Assembly: GCA_947044365.1 (NCBI GenBank)
Contig: OX345636.1
Coordinates: 11,427,809 to 11,491,808, forward strand
Reading direction: 5' to 3'
From: Petrosia ficiformis
Taxonomy: Eukaryota > Porifera > Demospongiae > Haplosclerida > Petrosiidae
DNA length: 64,000 nt
The notes under the pieces are model-generated. The model saw only the letters and a program-made list of their open reading frames with translations, did not search any database and had not been told where the DNA came from. The translations under genes and the position numbers were made by a program. This document shows, in pieces, positions 11,063 through 22,716 of this stretch (position 1 is its first letter; every line of letters starts with the position of its first letter).

Positions 11063-14000
11063 ATTTCACCGATGATAATGTGATGATAAATATTGACTTT
11101 CCCTCAAAACCTACTGCTGGTGATGAGTTCAATTTCACATGTACAGCCACAGTACCAGAGAGACTAGTACATGTACCATCTGCATTTACTATTAGTTATA
11201 ATTTAGCTGGGAATATGAGAGTTGCTGATGATAACTCAGATGCTACCGAATCATCAGTAACGAGGAATGGAAATGTATTCTCAAGAGATATCACACTAAA
11301 TACAGTGAAAACATCTGATGCTACAAACTACTTCTGTATAGTGGTATTTGAAGGTCTTATTGTAGTTGTTCATAATAATAAAAAGCTCGTGGTTAGAAGT
11401 GAGTCCTTTATCTATAATTTGTATTATTTTCATGTACATGTATCTTCTCATCCAAACATGCAGTATCCTCTCCTAACATGTCAATAGTTTTATCTCCTAA
11501 TGATCCTATATATGAAAGTATACCTCTCAACATCACTTGTACTGCTGCAGTACCCAGTGTTGTGAACACACTTGTCTCTGCTATGGTTTCTTGGATTAAT
11601 CCTACTAATGAGATTATCACTAGTGCTAATGATATGCATGTGACAGTGTTACCACCAGAGGTAATTAGCAGCCAAACATTTGAAAGTGTTCTAATATTTT
11701 ATCCTGTTGATAATGGTGATGAAGGACCATTTCATGATCAGGGAGAATACCTTTGTCAGATGACTATATCATCTACTGATAACTTGATATTGAATGGAGT
11801 CAATAACATCACTAAGAATATCTCTGTAGAAGGTAATACAGCCAATTAGCAATAATAATAATAATAATATTAATATTAATAATAAAAGTAGTCCTAATAC
11901 AGAACTCTCTCTCCTTTTCTAGAAATACCTCCTCTTGAATTGAATATCTCAACTAGTGGTTATACTCACGTTGGCCAGAGTTTCAACATGACATGTAGTG
12001 TTAAAGTAGTTGAAGGACTAGTTGAAAAACCTAATGTAACATGGATGAAAATGGATGATGTCAGTATGGGTGACCTGGATGAGCTTAATATAGCTACAAT
12101 CACAGTGATAGATGGATCAGTTACTAATGTAACTGTGATACTTGATCCAGTTCTATTTGAACACAGAGGAGTGTATATATGTATAGCTGATTACAATATA
12201 TCATTGACTTATGATACTGACTCTGATTCTCAGGAATACGAATTAATAGTGGATTGTACGTTATCCCTTTTGTTAACCTCTCTCCCACCTCCTCTTCTTT
12301 ATTTTTCTGCCTCTGTCCATTAAATTATTTTTATTTGTTATGTTTTTGACAGGGTGAGATTAAGACATGTACAATGATGACTATAGGTATAATAATTATG
12401 GTCATTATTGTTCATATTGTTCCATATACAACATTAATGTTTTTAGCAAACTTCTTTCAATGCTTTAACACTTATATTTCTTCATCTTTTTCTTTAACAG
12501 GTGGCATATATACTGTAGAGAGGAAAGCAGAGGCAAGTTTCCCATATCTATTTAAGTTGTATTTGTGTAATTATATGTACAAGCATTTAGGTTTTCTAAT
12601 TATTCAAACATGTGAGACTTCACCCACTATATTGTTGGAAAATGTGTTGGCACAACTATATAGCAGATATCTCTATCATCAAATGTCATAATACATCAAA
12701 GATACTTTTTCTGAACTAGGATCACAAGTCATGGGTAAGTGATACAATGCTATACATGTATAATTATGTGATAACGCCATTCTGATATTTGCTTGCTAAA
12801 CCAGGATTCCAGGCTCAGTGTCTAGAAATTTGCCTCAAGCAACTAGATTACCTATCAACACGTGGCATAGCTGTAAGGGAATGAGACTATGGTATGTGCA
12901 ACCGCTTAGTTTTAAAATGAGCACTGAAACCACATGCCTTTTCTGAAGTGCATAATTAAGAATTCAGTTGATTAAAAGCGATAGGCAGCAGTACTGTTGC
13001 TAAATGTGAATGATCGCAAAGTTGCATCTCCATATCATTCCTTTTGGTCACATTCTGATAACTCTATCAATCTCATAATTATAATTATTTCTCCGTTCTC
13101 TCACAGTCCCTCCATTCATAGTTGACATAACCCAAAATTATGTTGATACACTTTATGCTGGTACCCCACTCAAACTAACTTGTAACATCACATTGGATAA
13201 TCTAGTAGACATTCCAATAATAGTCACTTTCCATTGGACAAGAAACATGATGAATATCACTGAACCTACCATTACAGAATCTCTTATACAGACTGATACT
13301 AATCAATACACAGCTACTCTTGATTTCTATCCTCTTAGTGCTGTTTATGATAATGGAGAATACAGGTGTATTACACTAGTGACTGCTAATACTACTGACA
13401 GTTATATTACAAATGTAAGAATGGATGCATCATCTGATGTTGTAGTAGAAGGTAAGTATAGTTACTTTATAATGAAACATCCAAAAATACATAAATTCTG
13501 ATCAGTTTTCTGTGTCAGGTTTTCATAAATATTAAACACATGTACCTGATTGTAAACTGAATGTTTGATGAAAATGAAACATTTTGTAGTAAATTAGGAA
13601 TGCCTGACTTATAATCTACTGTTTATTTATATCTCTATATATACCCTACTATAGATCTTCCTAACCCTGATGTTATAATAACACTGACAGGTATTGATGT
13701 ACCTGGTGAACCTTACAATATTACTTGTACAGTCACTGTTGTGGATAGATTAATAGTTTCACCTGAGATTGAATGGACGAAAGAAGCTGTCAGTTTTATT
13801 AGTGAAGAAAACAATATTAGTATCTATCCAACACATTATGAAAACCAGCTTTTTCTTGAGTTTGAATTCTTGGATACTTCTGATGCTGGGAAGTACACTT
13901 GTGAAGCTACCGTTACTATTAGTGAGATTAGTGTCTCTGCGACAAATAGCTCTGTTGAAGTGCTCAAGCTACAAAGTGAGTATATAAATTAATAGTTAAG

Positions 14001-15889
14001 AAGTATTCAATTTGACAAATGTCATGAAAAGGACCAGGTCCTTCACACCACACATATCTATGAAGAACAGGCTCCACCACTCAGTACTGGGATGCTGATT
14101 TACTAATCCAGTACTGTAAAGTGGATTTACTAACTACTCATTACTCTAAGGCTAGTCCGTATTTACCATAATGCCACTTTATAAAAACAAAAAAAAGCAA
14201 TATTAAAAAACAGATCAACTTGGAAGAGCCAATTAAGTTATTTGCTGTCTTAGGTCTGTATTGAAAACCTATCAAAATGTTTAACATAGTTATTATTCTC
14301 CACCATCCCTTTTTTTAATGTTGAAGTCATTTTCAAATAAACAATATGATAGTTACCTCATAATCAAAATGCCAGACTATTAATAACATGAGTAAGTAAT
14401 GGGGCTGGTCAGGTAAGACCCTTCATGGTGGCTGTTTATCAAATATTAGATAATAATTCTGAATGAAGTGAGTGAAGAAATTATTTATCTAATCTCTTTG
14501 AAAGTTTAATATTTATGAAGAAAGGCGGTAAAACATCTCCTATACCCCCAAAGCAGTGTCCAAAATTTGCTCAATTATTTTTAGACTAGCAAGATATTAA
14601 ATTTCTTTCTATTTTTTCCTTCTAGTTCCAGTTCCTTCAGTGGTTGTAACTCACACTCAAGAGTATAACAGTCTTCTTGCTGGTAGCACTTTGACAATAT
14701 ATTGTGACATTACTATTGATGTTAATGTAGACACACCATTTAATGTGACATCAACATGGACTCGTGATAATACAGTATTACTACCAAACTCTAGAATAAT
14801 GATTATTGATCCTTATTCTACTAGTTTAAATGGGTATCAATCTCGTATTGAGTTCAGTACTCTTAGTAGTACAATAGATTCTGGTGTTTATACATGTGAT
14901 GTGTCAGTCACTAGTAGTTCTGATTACTTGTATGTGTTTGATGCTGAAAATGTTGATGATACCACTACCTTCACTGTTATAAGTGATTATATGTACTATA
15001 TAATAGTTATTATATTACAAATTATAGTAGACTAACTAAAGTAAGGTATATTATAGAAAAACTAATCTAGTAATGAATCTTGTATGTGGAATTTAGTATG
15101 TTGTGTTCGTAGGTTGTAGTACCTTCATATTTGTATATAGCTACTATAATGTATAGTTAAGCCACAAGGTTAACTGTATAACTCATGAAGAAGCAGTAGA
15201 TTGACATCTCATGTACATACAAAAACAGGAAGGAGAATAATATACTAAAACATACGTTGCTAGCATTTCATGTACATGTATATACTTTACATGTATATAT
15301 AATTGTAATAGTGAAATTACTTGAGTCACATCTACCACATTATAGACCGAATCTTAAAAAGTGTTAATTATCTATCCTGCAAGGTTGAAATTATCACTGC
15401 TGTTTTTGCAGTGTACGTAGTTAATAACAAAGGTTTAATACAGTATTTTACTCAATAAAGCAATAGATTGACATTTCACAAACAAAACTAATTTCGACGG
15501 ATTTATCATTTATCATTTATTTGAGAATACAGTTTCACTTCTTTTGTTTCTAGATCCAGAAATTGGCAATTTCATAGCTATACCAGATATTTTCATCAGT
15601 TTGGAGACCACTTGTCCGGAGTCTTTTTCATTTAGCAAATTCTCATTAACTTGTATAGCCAGCAAGCCTGAAATTGTGATTCCTGAACTTGAAGTTATCT
15701 GGTTACACAATGAAGTAAAGCGTGCAGATAACAGCAAAATAATAACTAATGGTACTCACATAGTTAATACACTCAACTTTACAACTGCAACATCCAGTGA
15801 TACTGGTAACTATACTTGTATTTCTAGAATTATAATACCAGAATCATCAAATATCCAACTATCTGAAGAAAGTGTTATTGTCGTCAGAG
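11063..15889 (+). CDS. Copy A exons E12-E18: seven Ig domains
   Basis: The exons at 11063-11398, 11464-11832, 11923-12255, 13107-13451, 13655-13975, 14626-14982 and 15554-15889 are each one Ig domain, open, phase 1-1, with canonical borders. The donor of E17 is weakened (gtgatt, against gtgagt in copy B). E12-E14 translate identically to their copy B partners. E15 and E17 are intact here but damaged in copy B. Confidence 0.85.
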
Positions 15890-16002
15890 GTAAGTAACTC
15901 AGTTGAGCATGCATTTATAACATCACACTATACATTAACAAATATAGCTGTCGTTATTTTATTACACTAGTTTCAGTTTCCACATGCATCACTTTTTCAT
16001 AG

Positions 16003-17835
16003 CTGCAAGATCTCCTTATGTTCCTGGGAATGTCGTGACCACAGTAACGCAAACTACAGCAACTATTACCTTTACTATACCGGCCATTGCTTATACACCT
16101 GAAATATATTATACACAGTATATTGGACTGGAGCTACAGAATGTATTAAGTAGTAGTACATCAGTTATGGGACTTGATGACATTACTGTAATTAATGCAT
16201 CATATAGTATAACACTATCATCACTAGAGGAGGCTAACACATATGAATTCACTGTGGTGTCTACTAACTGTATAGGAAATGTTACCACTGAAGTGATGGA
16301 GTTCACTACATTACCAGCATGTAAGAGATACTGGGAACATTTCTGTTAATCTAATCATCTCTTCTATTCTCATTTGTAGTGCCTGTTGGTTCACCTATAC
16401 ATTGTACAAATACAACTTTCCTTCCACGTACTGTTACCTTGGACTGGACTGAACCAGAAAGAGACTTACAGAATGGAGATATATCAAGCTACTACCTACA
16501 ATGTCAGATGGATGGTTCTGATATCCAAGTATCAGATGTGAACAGTACACAAGACAATCCAGATACCAATTATACCATTCCAGTATTAATACCATTCACA
16601 TCATATAGTTGTTTATTAGCTGCCATTAATCAAGTTGGGACAGGACCTCCTACTATGTGTGTATTTACAACTGCACAAGACAGTAAGTACAACAGTGATG
16701 TGATATTTAGATAATTATGGATAACATGCAATCATTAATCTACCTTCTTTGTCCAAATTTGATATGATTTGTGTAATATTATCAATATCTTTATATAGTA
16801 CCTGATGATGCTCCTGAAACCTTCCTCTCCACTCCATCAATATTTAACATTACATTTCACTGGTTACCTCCATCAGTTCCAAATGGGATCATCACTCAAT
16901 ATAATCTAACTGTTGATAATATTAATACTGGTACTACTGTAATATATATTATTAATAGTGTACAAAATCACTATACTGTTGGAGATTTTAAACCTTATCA
17001 AAGATACAGTGCATCTTTATCAGCTGGTACTGAGGCTGGATATGGACCACCTGTATATGTGTCTGGAAGAACAAAATCTGATGGTGAGTACACAATTAAT
17101 ACTTGTGGTTATTATTACTACTTTCCTATTAGTACCGGGAACAGTGTCAGCAATTGATATAACAGTATTGAATACAACTGCTGTGAGAATCACTTGGTCA
17201 CCAGTACCACAGAAAGAAGCTAATGGTAATATCACACATTATATTGTGTCTGTTAGTTTATATGAAGGAAGAGAATTATATAATAGAAACATCAGTGTAT
17301 CTAGTGACTTACAAGTGATAGTTAATGAATTAGGTTAGTGATTTCTATTCATTACATTCTATTGCCTTAACTTACGATTATTCTTATAGCTGGAGAAATT
17401 CCTTATGGAGTCACAGTAAAAGCATTGAATGAGATTGGACTAAAAGGAAAATCTAATACAGCAGTGTTTTTCACTTCAGAAGCTGGTAAGTATAATTCTA
17501 CACACATTTCCCATGAATAACTGTTTGTTTTACATTATCAATTTCAGTTCCTCCTGTTCCAACTATTATCAGTGTGCTAAGACTAAATGGTACTCATATG
17601 AATATCAGTTGGTCTCTTATACCAATCACTGAAGCTAGAGGATTCATTCAATCATATTTTATACATTATCAAGAAAATGACAACAGGAGGAGACAAATAT
17701 CAAGTGTATCTGTACCTGCTACTGATAGTAGTGTAGTTATAGGTGGACTAGATCCTGATAAATCTTATAGTGTATCTATATCAGCAAGTACTAATGCTGG
17801 ACAGGGAGCATTTACTAGTGCAGTAGTTGTTGAAG
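16003..17835 (+). CDS. Copy A exons E19-E24: five FN3 domains
   Basis: The exons at 16003-16320, 16380-16682, 16799-17083, 17133-17333 with 17390-17485 (one domain split by an intron), and 17548-17835 encode FN3 domains. Typical strand motifs are seen, such as 'ITWSPV' and 'YSVSISASTNAGQG'. E19 is 9 bases (three codons) longer than in copy B. All are open and in frame. Confidence 0.82.
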
Positions 17836-18006
17836 GTAAGCGGCTGTTTTATGAATATAAATTTCAAATGAATGTAATTCTTTTATTCAGAACCAGAAAG
17901 TTCTTTGTTTCAATTAAGAGCAGAACCTTTCACTTCATGTCAGGAATGGACTGTAAATAGTTTTTCATTTTATATTATTATGAAAAATTCTTAATTATTC
18001 CTGCAG

Positions 18007-18301
18007 ATAGCAACTGAAAATTTTGTTAAATCATTTATTCGTTCCGCAGTCGTTGGTGCAGTACAAGATTATTGTGAATGTGGATTTCTGGACAGTTTCA
18101 TCACTAATGAAACACTATTGTGTGATACACAAAATCCAACACAAGCTGTTTATAGAGCTCAAGTATTTAATTTTGGTTCTATTTCCTCTACTCAGATAGT
18201 ATCATGGATTGAAGATTGGGTATTAAATGGAGCTAGTGTAACAACTGGACCTGTTCTAGTGACATTTGATCCCACCTGTCCAGTTCCTTTGAACAGTATT
18301 A

Positions 18302-18303
<2 letters not shown>
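18007..18303 (+). pseudogene. Copy A exon E26, truncated before the transmembrane helix
   Basis: The exon starts after the acceptor at 18006 and matches the membrane-proximal domain of copy B through 'VPLNSIN'. At 18304 the host sequence is replaced by a 505-base (TA)n plus MITE-like element. The 260 host bases that in copy B (21488-21747) encode the Ser/Thr-rich stalk, the transmembrane helix and the splice donor are missing. Read-through would add a Tyr-Ile repeat and about 50 unrelated residues before a stop at 18540. Confidence 0.88.
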
Positions 18304-18356
<53 letters not shown>

Positions 18357-18808
18357 TGTGTCACTTGCGCGACTATGGGTTGTATACGTAGTTAAGGAAG
18401 TTGCGTCATTCTCGGGGCTCGGTCAATTAATGGGCGTGGCGCGTAAAAGAACGCGCGTTCGAGGCTCTTCGAGCTACAGACAAGCCAGGAAGATTCAGAA
18501 ACTGCTAATAACTGTTGTATATAGCAGAGAAACAGTATAAATATTATGCAAGAATTTTTAACAAGTAAGTATAATAAGTTGTTAAGTTTCAGATATGAGG
18601 AAGTCATCATTTAGAACCTTGAAGGAGTACTTCAGTCAGTTCATCAAAGATCTGTGTACTTAGACTGCAGTCAGGCTTATACTTACTTCTTCAGGCCCCA
18701 GCTTTCGAGTACACAGAAAAGGTAGAGACACTAGTGCCATCAGCAATGCTTAATACATAGTCATCACAAAGCAAATATAGGGATGTATTTTTTCTCTATA
18801 TACACTTG
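18304..18808 (+). mobile_element. (TA)n plus MITE-like copy 3, inside coding exon E26 of copy A
   Basis: About 50 bases of (TA)n are followed by the family core from 'tgtgtcacttgcgcgacta' to 'tatagggatg ... ctatatacacttg'. It replaces 260 host bases present in copy B (21488-21747), so insertion was accompanied or followed by deletion. It aligns to copy 1 once the retroelement is set aside. Confidence 0.85.
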
Positions 18809-19185
18809 TTTAAATTGCTCGGAAGAGATCATGTGTTCATTATCTATTCTTTATTTGAACCTCGTATTGCATGCAATAACAATTAAAATTTGAACTCTGA
18901 GCTGAAGACATAAATAATATTGTTTTAAATATTACTACATGATGTACTATCCACTATGTAGAAATATAACTTTCTGTTATAAGTACTTCCTAATTCAAAA
19001 TTCAAATGTACTATCTATTGGGGACTTAATCTTTCTATTTCTTCTGGTATGCAAAATTATAATAGGAACAGGCTGTTTTGACCTTCAGTTGGATACTTAT
19101 GTTTCAATGTAACAAAGCTCAGTTATACTACTATACTATATAATTAATATTTTGTAATAGTACCATTTCAACTTTCCTTTTTTAG

Positions 19186-19451
19186 GGTACACATAACTAA
19201 CAATGATGAAAAGTAAGTTTATTGCACTATATGATGACATTATAAATTATGTTATACTACTATCAATTTCAACACACAGTCCAGAGATTGTTAATATTGA
19301 ACTTACGAGTAACACAGCTTATGGAAATTTTGAACTTTCACCAGATGAAAGAGTGGATCGTACATATGAATCAGTGGAGAATTATGAAAATGTAGGACTG
19401 CAAGATAATGCACCACATGATTCAGAAGGGAGTGATGATACGTACATCTAA
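19186..19451 (+). CDS. Copy A exons E27-E28: cytoplasmic tail
   Basis: A 27-base micro-exon (19186-19212) is followed by a 67-base intron and the final exon 19280-19451, which ends in TAA. The tail is acidic and contains several tyrosines: 'AYGNF', 'TYESV', 'NYENV' and the C-terminal 'DDTYI'. It is nearly identical to copy B. Because E26 of copy A has lost its donor, this tail is probably no longer joined to the ectodomain. Confidence 0.8.
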
Positions 19452-19567
19452 TCAACCTCCTGCAACTAATGTTAACTGATAAACATGCAGACAGTTTAAT
19501 ACATCTAGTTTACATATTTGTGTGTGTTTCAATGGAATTATTAGTTTCAGTTTTTGTGGATAAACAA

Positions 19568-19573
19568 AATAAA
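19568..19573 (+). other. Candidate poly(A) signal, copy A
   Basis: An AATAAA hexamer lies 117 bases after the stop codon of copy A and is mirrored at 20714-20719 for copy B. It sits within the conserved end of the inverted arm. Confidence 0.4.
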
Positions 19574-19650
19574 AATAATATTAAACAGTGTGAATTTCTT
19601 GTATTAATCATTGTGTCAATTTGTTCATTTTATTGTTTAGAATTTTAATA

Positions 19651-20636
19651 AGTAAAACATCCTATTATGCCTTCAAAAACAAATGGAGGTCTTGGAGCTG
19701 AAAAAAATTGATGAATGTGAAATACGAAATCATTATGATTTTAATTACCAAACTATATATAATTTTTTGTTAATAGTAGTGTGATGTAAATGTGTAGGTA
19801 TAAATAAACTAACTATCTTTGATAACAATATTATTATAATTGGATAATTGATGAATCTGGTAATACAATTCTAGAAACACAAGAGTAGTTACCAGTATCA
19901 TTAACTATTGAGATTGATGTAAAGTTGAGTGTATATATTAACTATGAGAGTATCATTAGTGACTATATCACTATTATCAGTATGTTCTACTCCATTGTGT
20001 AACCTAATAACTTAAAGTTCAGGAAACACAATTTCAGGTTTACTGGCTTATACAAGTTAATGAGAATTCATAAAAAGGATCTGGTATAGCTGTGAAATTT
20101 CCTATGTCAGGATCTAGAAACAAAAGATGTAATAATTTCACAAATAAGTTAATTTTTATGGTGAAATATAACTAAATTAAAATTGATTGACTTATAAACA
20201 AATCTTTAATTTTGAGTGTGAAATGACAATCTATTGTTCAATCATTAATAAAGTAAAATACTGTATATATTAACCCTTTGGTATTATAATAAATTATGTT
20301 CCTTAATAGTTACTATAAGAGTTTTAGTTCTTCTGTAATGCATTAGCCTGTGACTCAGGTAATTGTATAATTGTACTACTATAATTATTTATGTAATAAT
20401 ATTACATATCATATTTATAATTATTTATACACCTACACACCAACTTTTAACACTTGTATACGGGTTACACAATATGTCGAAGGGGACTGAAACTTGAATT
20501 TGAAAGACTTTGAGGGGGCAACATACAGGGTTATCTTGATGTTTATATATATTGGCAAAACAATTCCAAGAGGGGCAAGACTCTGGCACCCCAACCCTAA
20601 ATGAAAACCTGAAGTATGTTTAGTAGTGATAATTAG
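19651..20636. other. Spacer between the inverted arms
   Basis: This 986-base segment is not part of either arm. Its middle (about 19843-20400) is a decayed copy of Ig exon 18 plus the neighbouring intron, annotated separately. I recognise nothing in 19651-19842. The stretch 20431-20636 has slightly higher GC and I recognise no gene in it. Confidence 0.8.
19843..20400 (-). pseudogene. Decayed fragment of Ig exon E18 and flanking intron
   Basis: On the plus strand this segment aligns base by base, with many substitutions and small indels, to copy B from about 24192 to 24750. Landmarks include 'gttaccagtatca', 'gtaaagttgagtgta', 'gcttatacaagttaatgaga', 'ggatctagaaacaaaaga' and, in the intron, 'gtgactca(a/g)gtaatt'. 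The exon part is about 19843-20117. It is interrupted and far more diverged than arms A and B. It has the same orientation as B and C, so it is probably the remnant of an older tandem copy. Confidence 0.8.
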
Positions 20637-20713
20637 TATTAAAATTCTAAACAATAAAATGGACAAATTGACACAATGATTAATACAAGAAATTCACACT
20701 GTTTAATATTATT

Positions 20714-20719
20714 TTTATT
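20714..20719 (-). other. Candidate poly(A) signal, copy B
   Basis: This is the minus-strand AATAAA that mirrors 19568-19573, 117 bases beyond the copy B stop codon. Confidence 0.4.
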
Positions 20720-20835
20720 TTGTTTATCCACAAAAACTGAAACTAATAATTCCATTGAAACACACACAAATATGTAAACTAGATGTATTAAACTGTCTGC
20801 ATGTTTATCAGTTAACATTAGTTGCAGGAGGTTGA

Positions 20836-21007
20836 TTAGATGTACGTATCATCACTCCCTTCTGAATCATGTGGTGCATTATCTTGCAGTCCTACATTTT
20901 CATAATTCTCCACTGATTCATATGTACGATCCACTCTTTCATCTGGTGAAAGTTCAAAATTTCCATAAGCTGTGTTACCCGTAAGTTCAATATTAACAAT
21001 CTCTGGA
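20836..21007 (-). CDS. Copy B exon 28: tyrosine-rich cytoplasmic tail and stop
   Basis: The last exon ends in TAA. It encodes an acidic tail with tyrosines in 'TAYGNFELS', 'RTYESVENYENVGL' and the terminal 'DDTYI'. Two tyrosines have Asn at +2 (Y-G-N, Y-E-N), the pattern preferred by Grb2-type SH2 domains in animals; function here is inference. Confidence 0.78.
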
Positions 21008-21074
21008 CTGTTTGTTGAAATTGATAGTAGTATAACATAATTTATAATGTCATCATATAGTGCAATAAACTTAC

Positions 21075-21101
21075 TTTTCATCATTGTTAGTTATGTGTAC
21101 C
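21075..21101 (-). CDS. Copy B exon 27: 27-base micro-exon
   Basis: The acceptor TTTAG and donor GTAAGT bound 27 bases that join exon 26 (phase 2) to exon 28 in frame, encoding 'VHITNNDE'. The same borders hold in copy A. Confidence 0.65.
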
Positions 21102-21535
21102 CTAAAAAAGGAAAGTTGAAATGGTACTATTACTATATTCACAAAATATTAATTATATAGTATAGTAGTATAACTGAGCTTTGTTACATTGAAACATAAG
21201 TGTCCAACTGAAGGTCAAAACAGCCTGTTCCTATTATAATTTTGCATACCAGAAGAAATAGAAAGATTAAGTCCCCAATAGATAGTACATTTGAATTTTG
21301 AATTAGGAAGTACTTATAACAGAAAGTTATATTTCTACATAGTGGATAGTACATCATGTAGTAATATTTAAAACAATATTATTTATGTCTTCAGCTCAGA
21401 GTTCAAATTTTAATTGTTATTACATGCAATACGAGGTTCAAATAAAGAATAGATAATGAACACATGATCTCTTCCAAGCAATTTAAAAGATGGAATTTTC
21501 AAACATCATTCTAAATTATCTGAGTTTTGTCATAC

Positions 21536-22044
21536 CTTCCTTGCTTTGACTTGAGACAGAAGTAAAATGTTACTATTATGATGAATACAAAAAATATGAT
21601 CACAATACATCCCACAGTTAATCCACATCCTATAATCACTCCCAATGAAGTAGTGGATTGTGTTGACATTATTGTAGGCATAGATGTCAAAGAAGTGGAC
21701 TGTATTGTATGTGTAGACATAGTCAATGATAGTTGACATATTTCATTATTAATACTGTTCAAAGGAACTGGACAGGTGGGATCAAATGTCACTAGAACAG
21801 GTCCAGTTGTTACACTAGCTCCATTTAATACCCAATATTCAATCCATGATACTATCTGAGTAGAGGAAATAGAACCAAAATTAAATATTTGAGCTCTATA
21901 AACAGCTTGTGTTGGATTTTGTGTATCACATAAAAGCATTTCTTCAGAGATGAAGATGTCCAGAAATCCACATTCACAATAATCTTGTACTGCACCAACG
22001 ACTGTGGAACGAATAAATGATTTAACAAAATTTTCAGTTGCTAT
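21536..22044 (-). CDS. Copy B exon 26: membrane-proximal domain, stalk and transmembrane helix
   Basis: This 509-base exon runs from phase 0 to phase 2. It holds a roughly 100-residue Cys-containing domain ('DYCECGF', 'LLCDTQNPTQAVYRAQ', 'VSWIEYWVLNG', 'DPTCPVP') that resembles SEA-like juxtamembrane modules only in general outline. A Ser/Thr-rich stalk follows, then one hydrophobic helix (about 'GVIIGCGLTVGCIVIIFFVF' and beyond), then the stop-transfer 'CLKSKQGR'. This helix is the part lost from copy A. Confidence 0.8.
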
Positions 22045-22098
22045 CTGCAGGAATAATTAAGAATTCTTCATAATAATATAAAATGAAAAATTATTTAC

Positions 22099-22160
22099 AG
22101 TCCATTCTTGACATGAAGTGAAAGGTTCTGCTCTTAATTGAAACAAAGAACTTTCTTGTT
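22099..22160 (-). CDS. Copy B exon 25: small exon before the membrane-proximal domain
   Basis: This 62-base exon (phase 1 to 0) encodes 'SSLFQLRAEPFTSCQEWT' and has one Cys. It is supported by the same borders in copies A (17891-17952) and C (40158-40219). It is too short to show up as an open reading frame. Confidence 0.72.
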
Positions 22161-22215
22161 CTGAATAAAAGAATTATATTCATTTGAAATTTATATTCAT
22201 AAAACAGCTTCTTAC

Positions 22216-22503
22216 CTTCAACAACTACTGCACTAGTAAATGCTCCCTGTCCAGCATTAGTACTTGCTGATATAGATACACTATAAGATTTATCAGGATC
22301 TAGTCCACCTATAACTACACTACTATCAGTAGCTGATACAGATACACTTGATATTTGTCTCCTCCTGTTGTCATTTTCTTGATAATGTATAAAATATGAT
22401 TGAATGAATCCTCTAGCTTCAGTGATTGGTATAAGAGACCAACTGATATTCATATGAGTACCATTTAGTCTTAGCACACTGATAATAGTTGGAACAGGAG
22501 GAA
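22216..22503 (-). CDS. Copy B exon 24: FN3 domain
   Basis: This is a 288-base phase 1-1 exon with 'MNISWSLIPI' and 'YSVSISASTNAGQG'. Confidence 0.8.
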
Positions 22504-22565
22504 CTGAAATTGATAATGTAAAACAAACAGTTATTCCTGGGAAATGTGTGTAGAATTATACTTAC

Positions 22566-22661
22566 CAGCTTCTGAAGTGAAAAACACTGCTGTATTAGAC
22601 TTTCCTTTTAGTCCAATCTCATTCAATGCTTTTACTGTGACTCCATAAGGAATTTCTCCAG
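22566..22661 (-). CDS. Copy B exon 23: second part of the split FN3 domain
   Basis: This is a 96-base phase 1-1 exon with 'YGVTVKALNEIGLKG', the F and G strands of FN3. In copy C this exon is fused to exon 22 by a deletion. Confidence 0.78.
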
Positions 22662-22716
22662 CTATAAGAATAATCGTAAGTTAAGGCAATAGAATGTAAT
22701 GAATAGAATCACTAAC

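Larger units (their letters stand above)
1..19451 (+). pseudogene. Ig/FN3 receptor copy A, disrupted, 5' end outside window
   Basis: Copy A encodes a type I membrane receptor-like protein; exon numbers follow copy B. Exons seen: E4 47-316, E5 438-740, E6 998-1393, E7 1738-2043, E8 2524-2832, E10 3557-3863, E11 9272-9628, E12 11063-11398, E13 11464-11832, E14 11923-12255, E15 13107-13451, E16 13655-13975, E17 14626-14982, E18 15554-15889, E19 16003-16320, E20 16380-16682, E21 16799-17083, E22 17133-17333, E23 17390-17485, E24 17548-17835, E25 17891-17952, E26 from 18007 (broken), E27 19186-19212, E28 19280-19451. All have AG/GT borders, and phase is 1-1 up to E24. Lesions relative to B: most of E9 deleted, an 8-base deletion in E10, a TAG stop in E11, and a transposon replacing the transmembrane part of E26. 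I infer a pseudogene or a severely altered product. The arm continues left, so E1-E3 may lie outside the window. Confidence 0.85.
1..19650. repeat. Left arm of giant inverted duplication
   Basis: Every exon and intron of receptor copy A has a near-identical reverse-complement partner in 20637-35632. Examples are 47-316 with 35317-35586, 11063-11398 with 28729-29064, and 19280-19451 with 20836-21007. Homology stops at 19650, which pairs with 20637. Base 1 still pairs with 35632, so the arm continues beyond the window. The arms differ by substitutions at roughly the percent level and by indels. The largest indels are the 4.36 kb mobile-element insertion at 4172-8528, a 524-base deletion at 3444/3445, the 370-base tandem repeats near 9759-10500, and the element at 18304-18808. 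Confidence 0.95.

Noticed and set aside
12374..12691. 105-residue ORF in the E14-E15 intron of copy A
   Set aside because: The mirror in copy B (27542-27760) is frame-broken and shorter; the sequence is AT-rich and intron-like.
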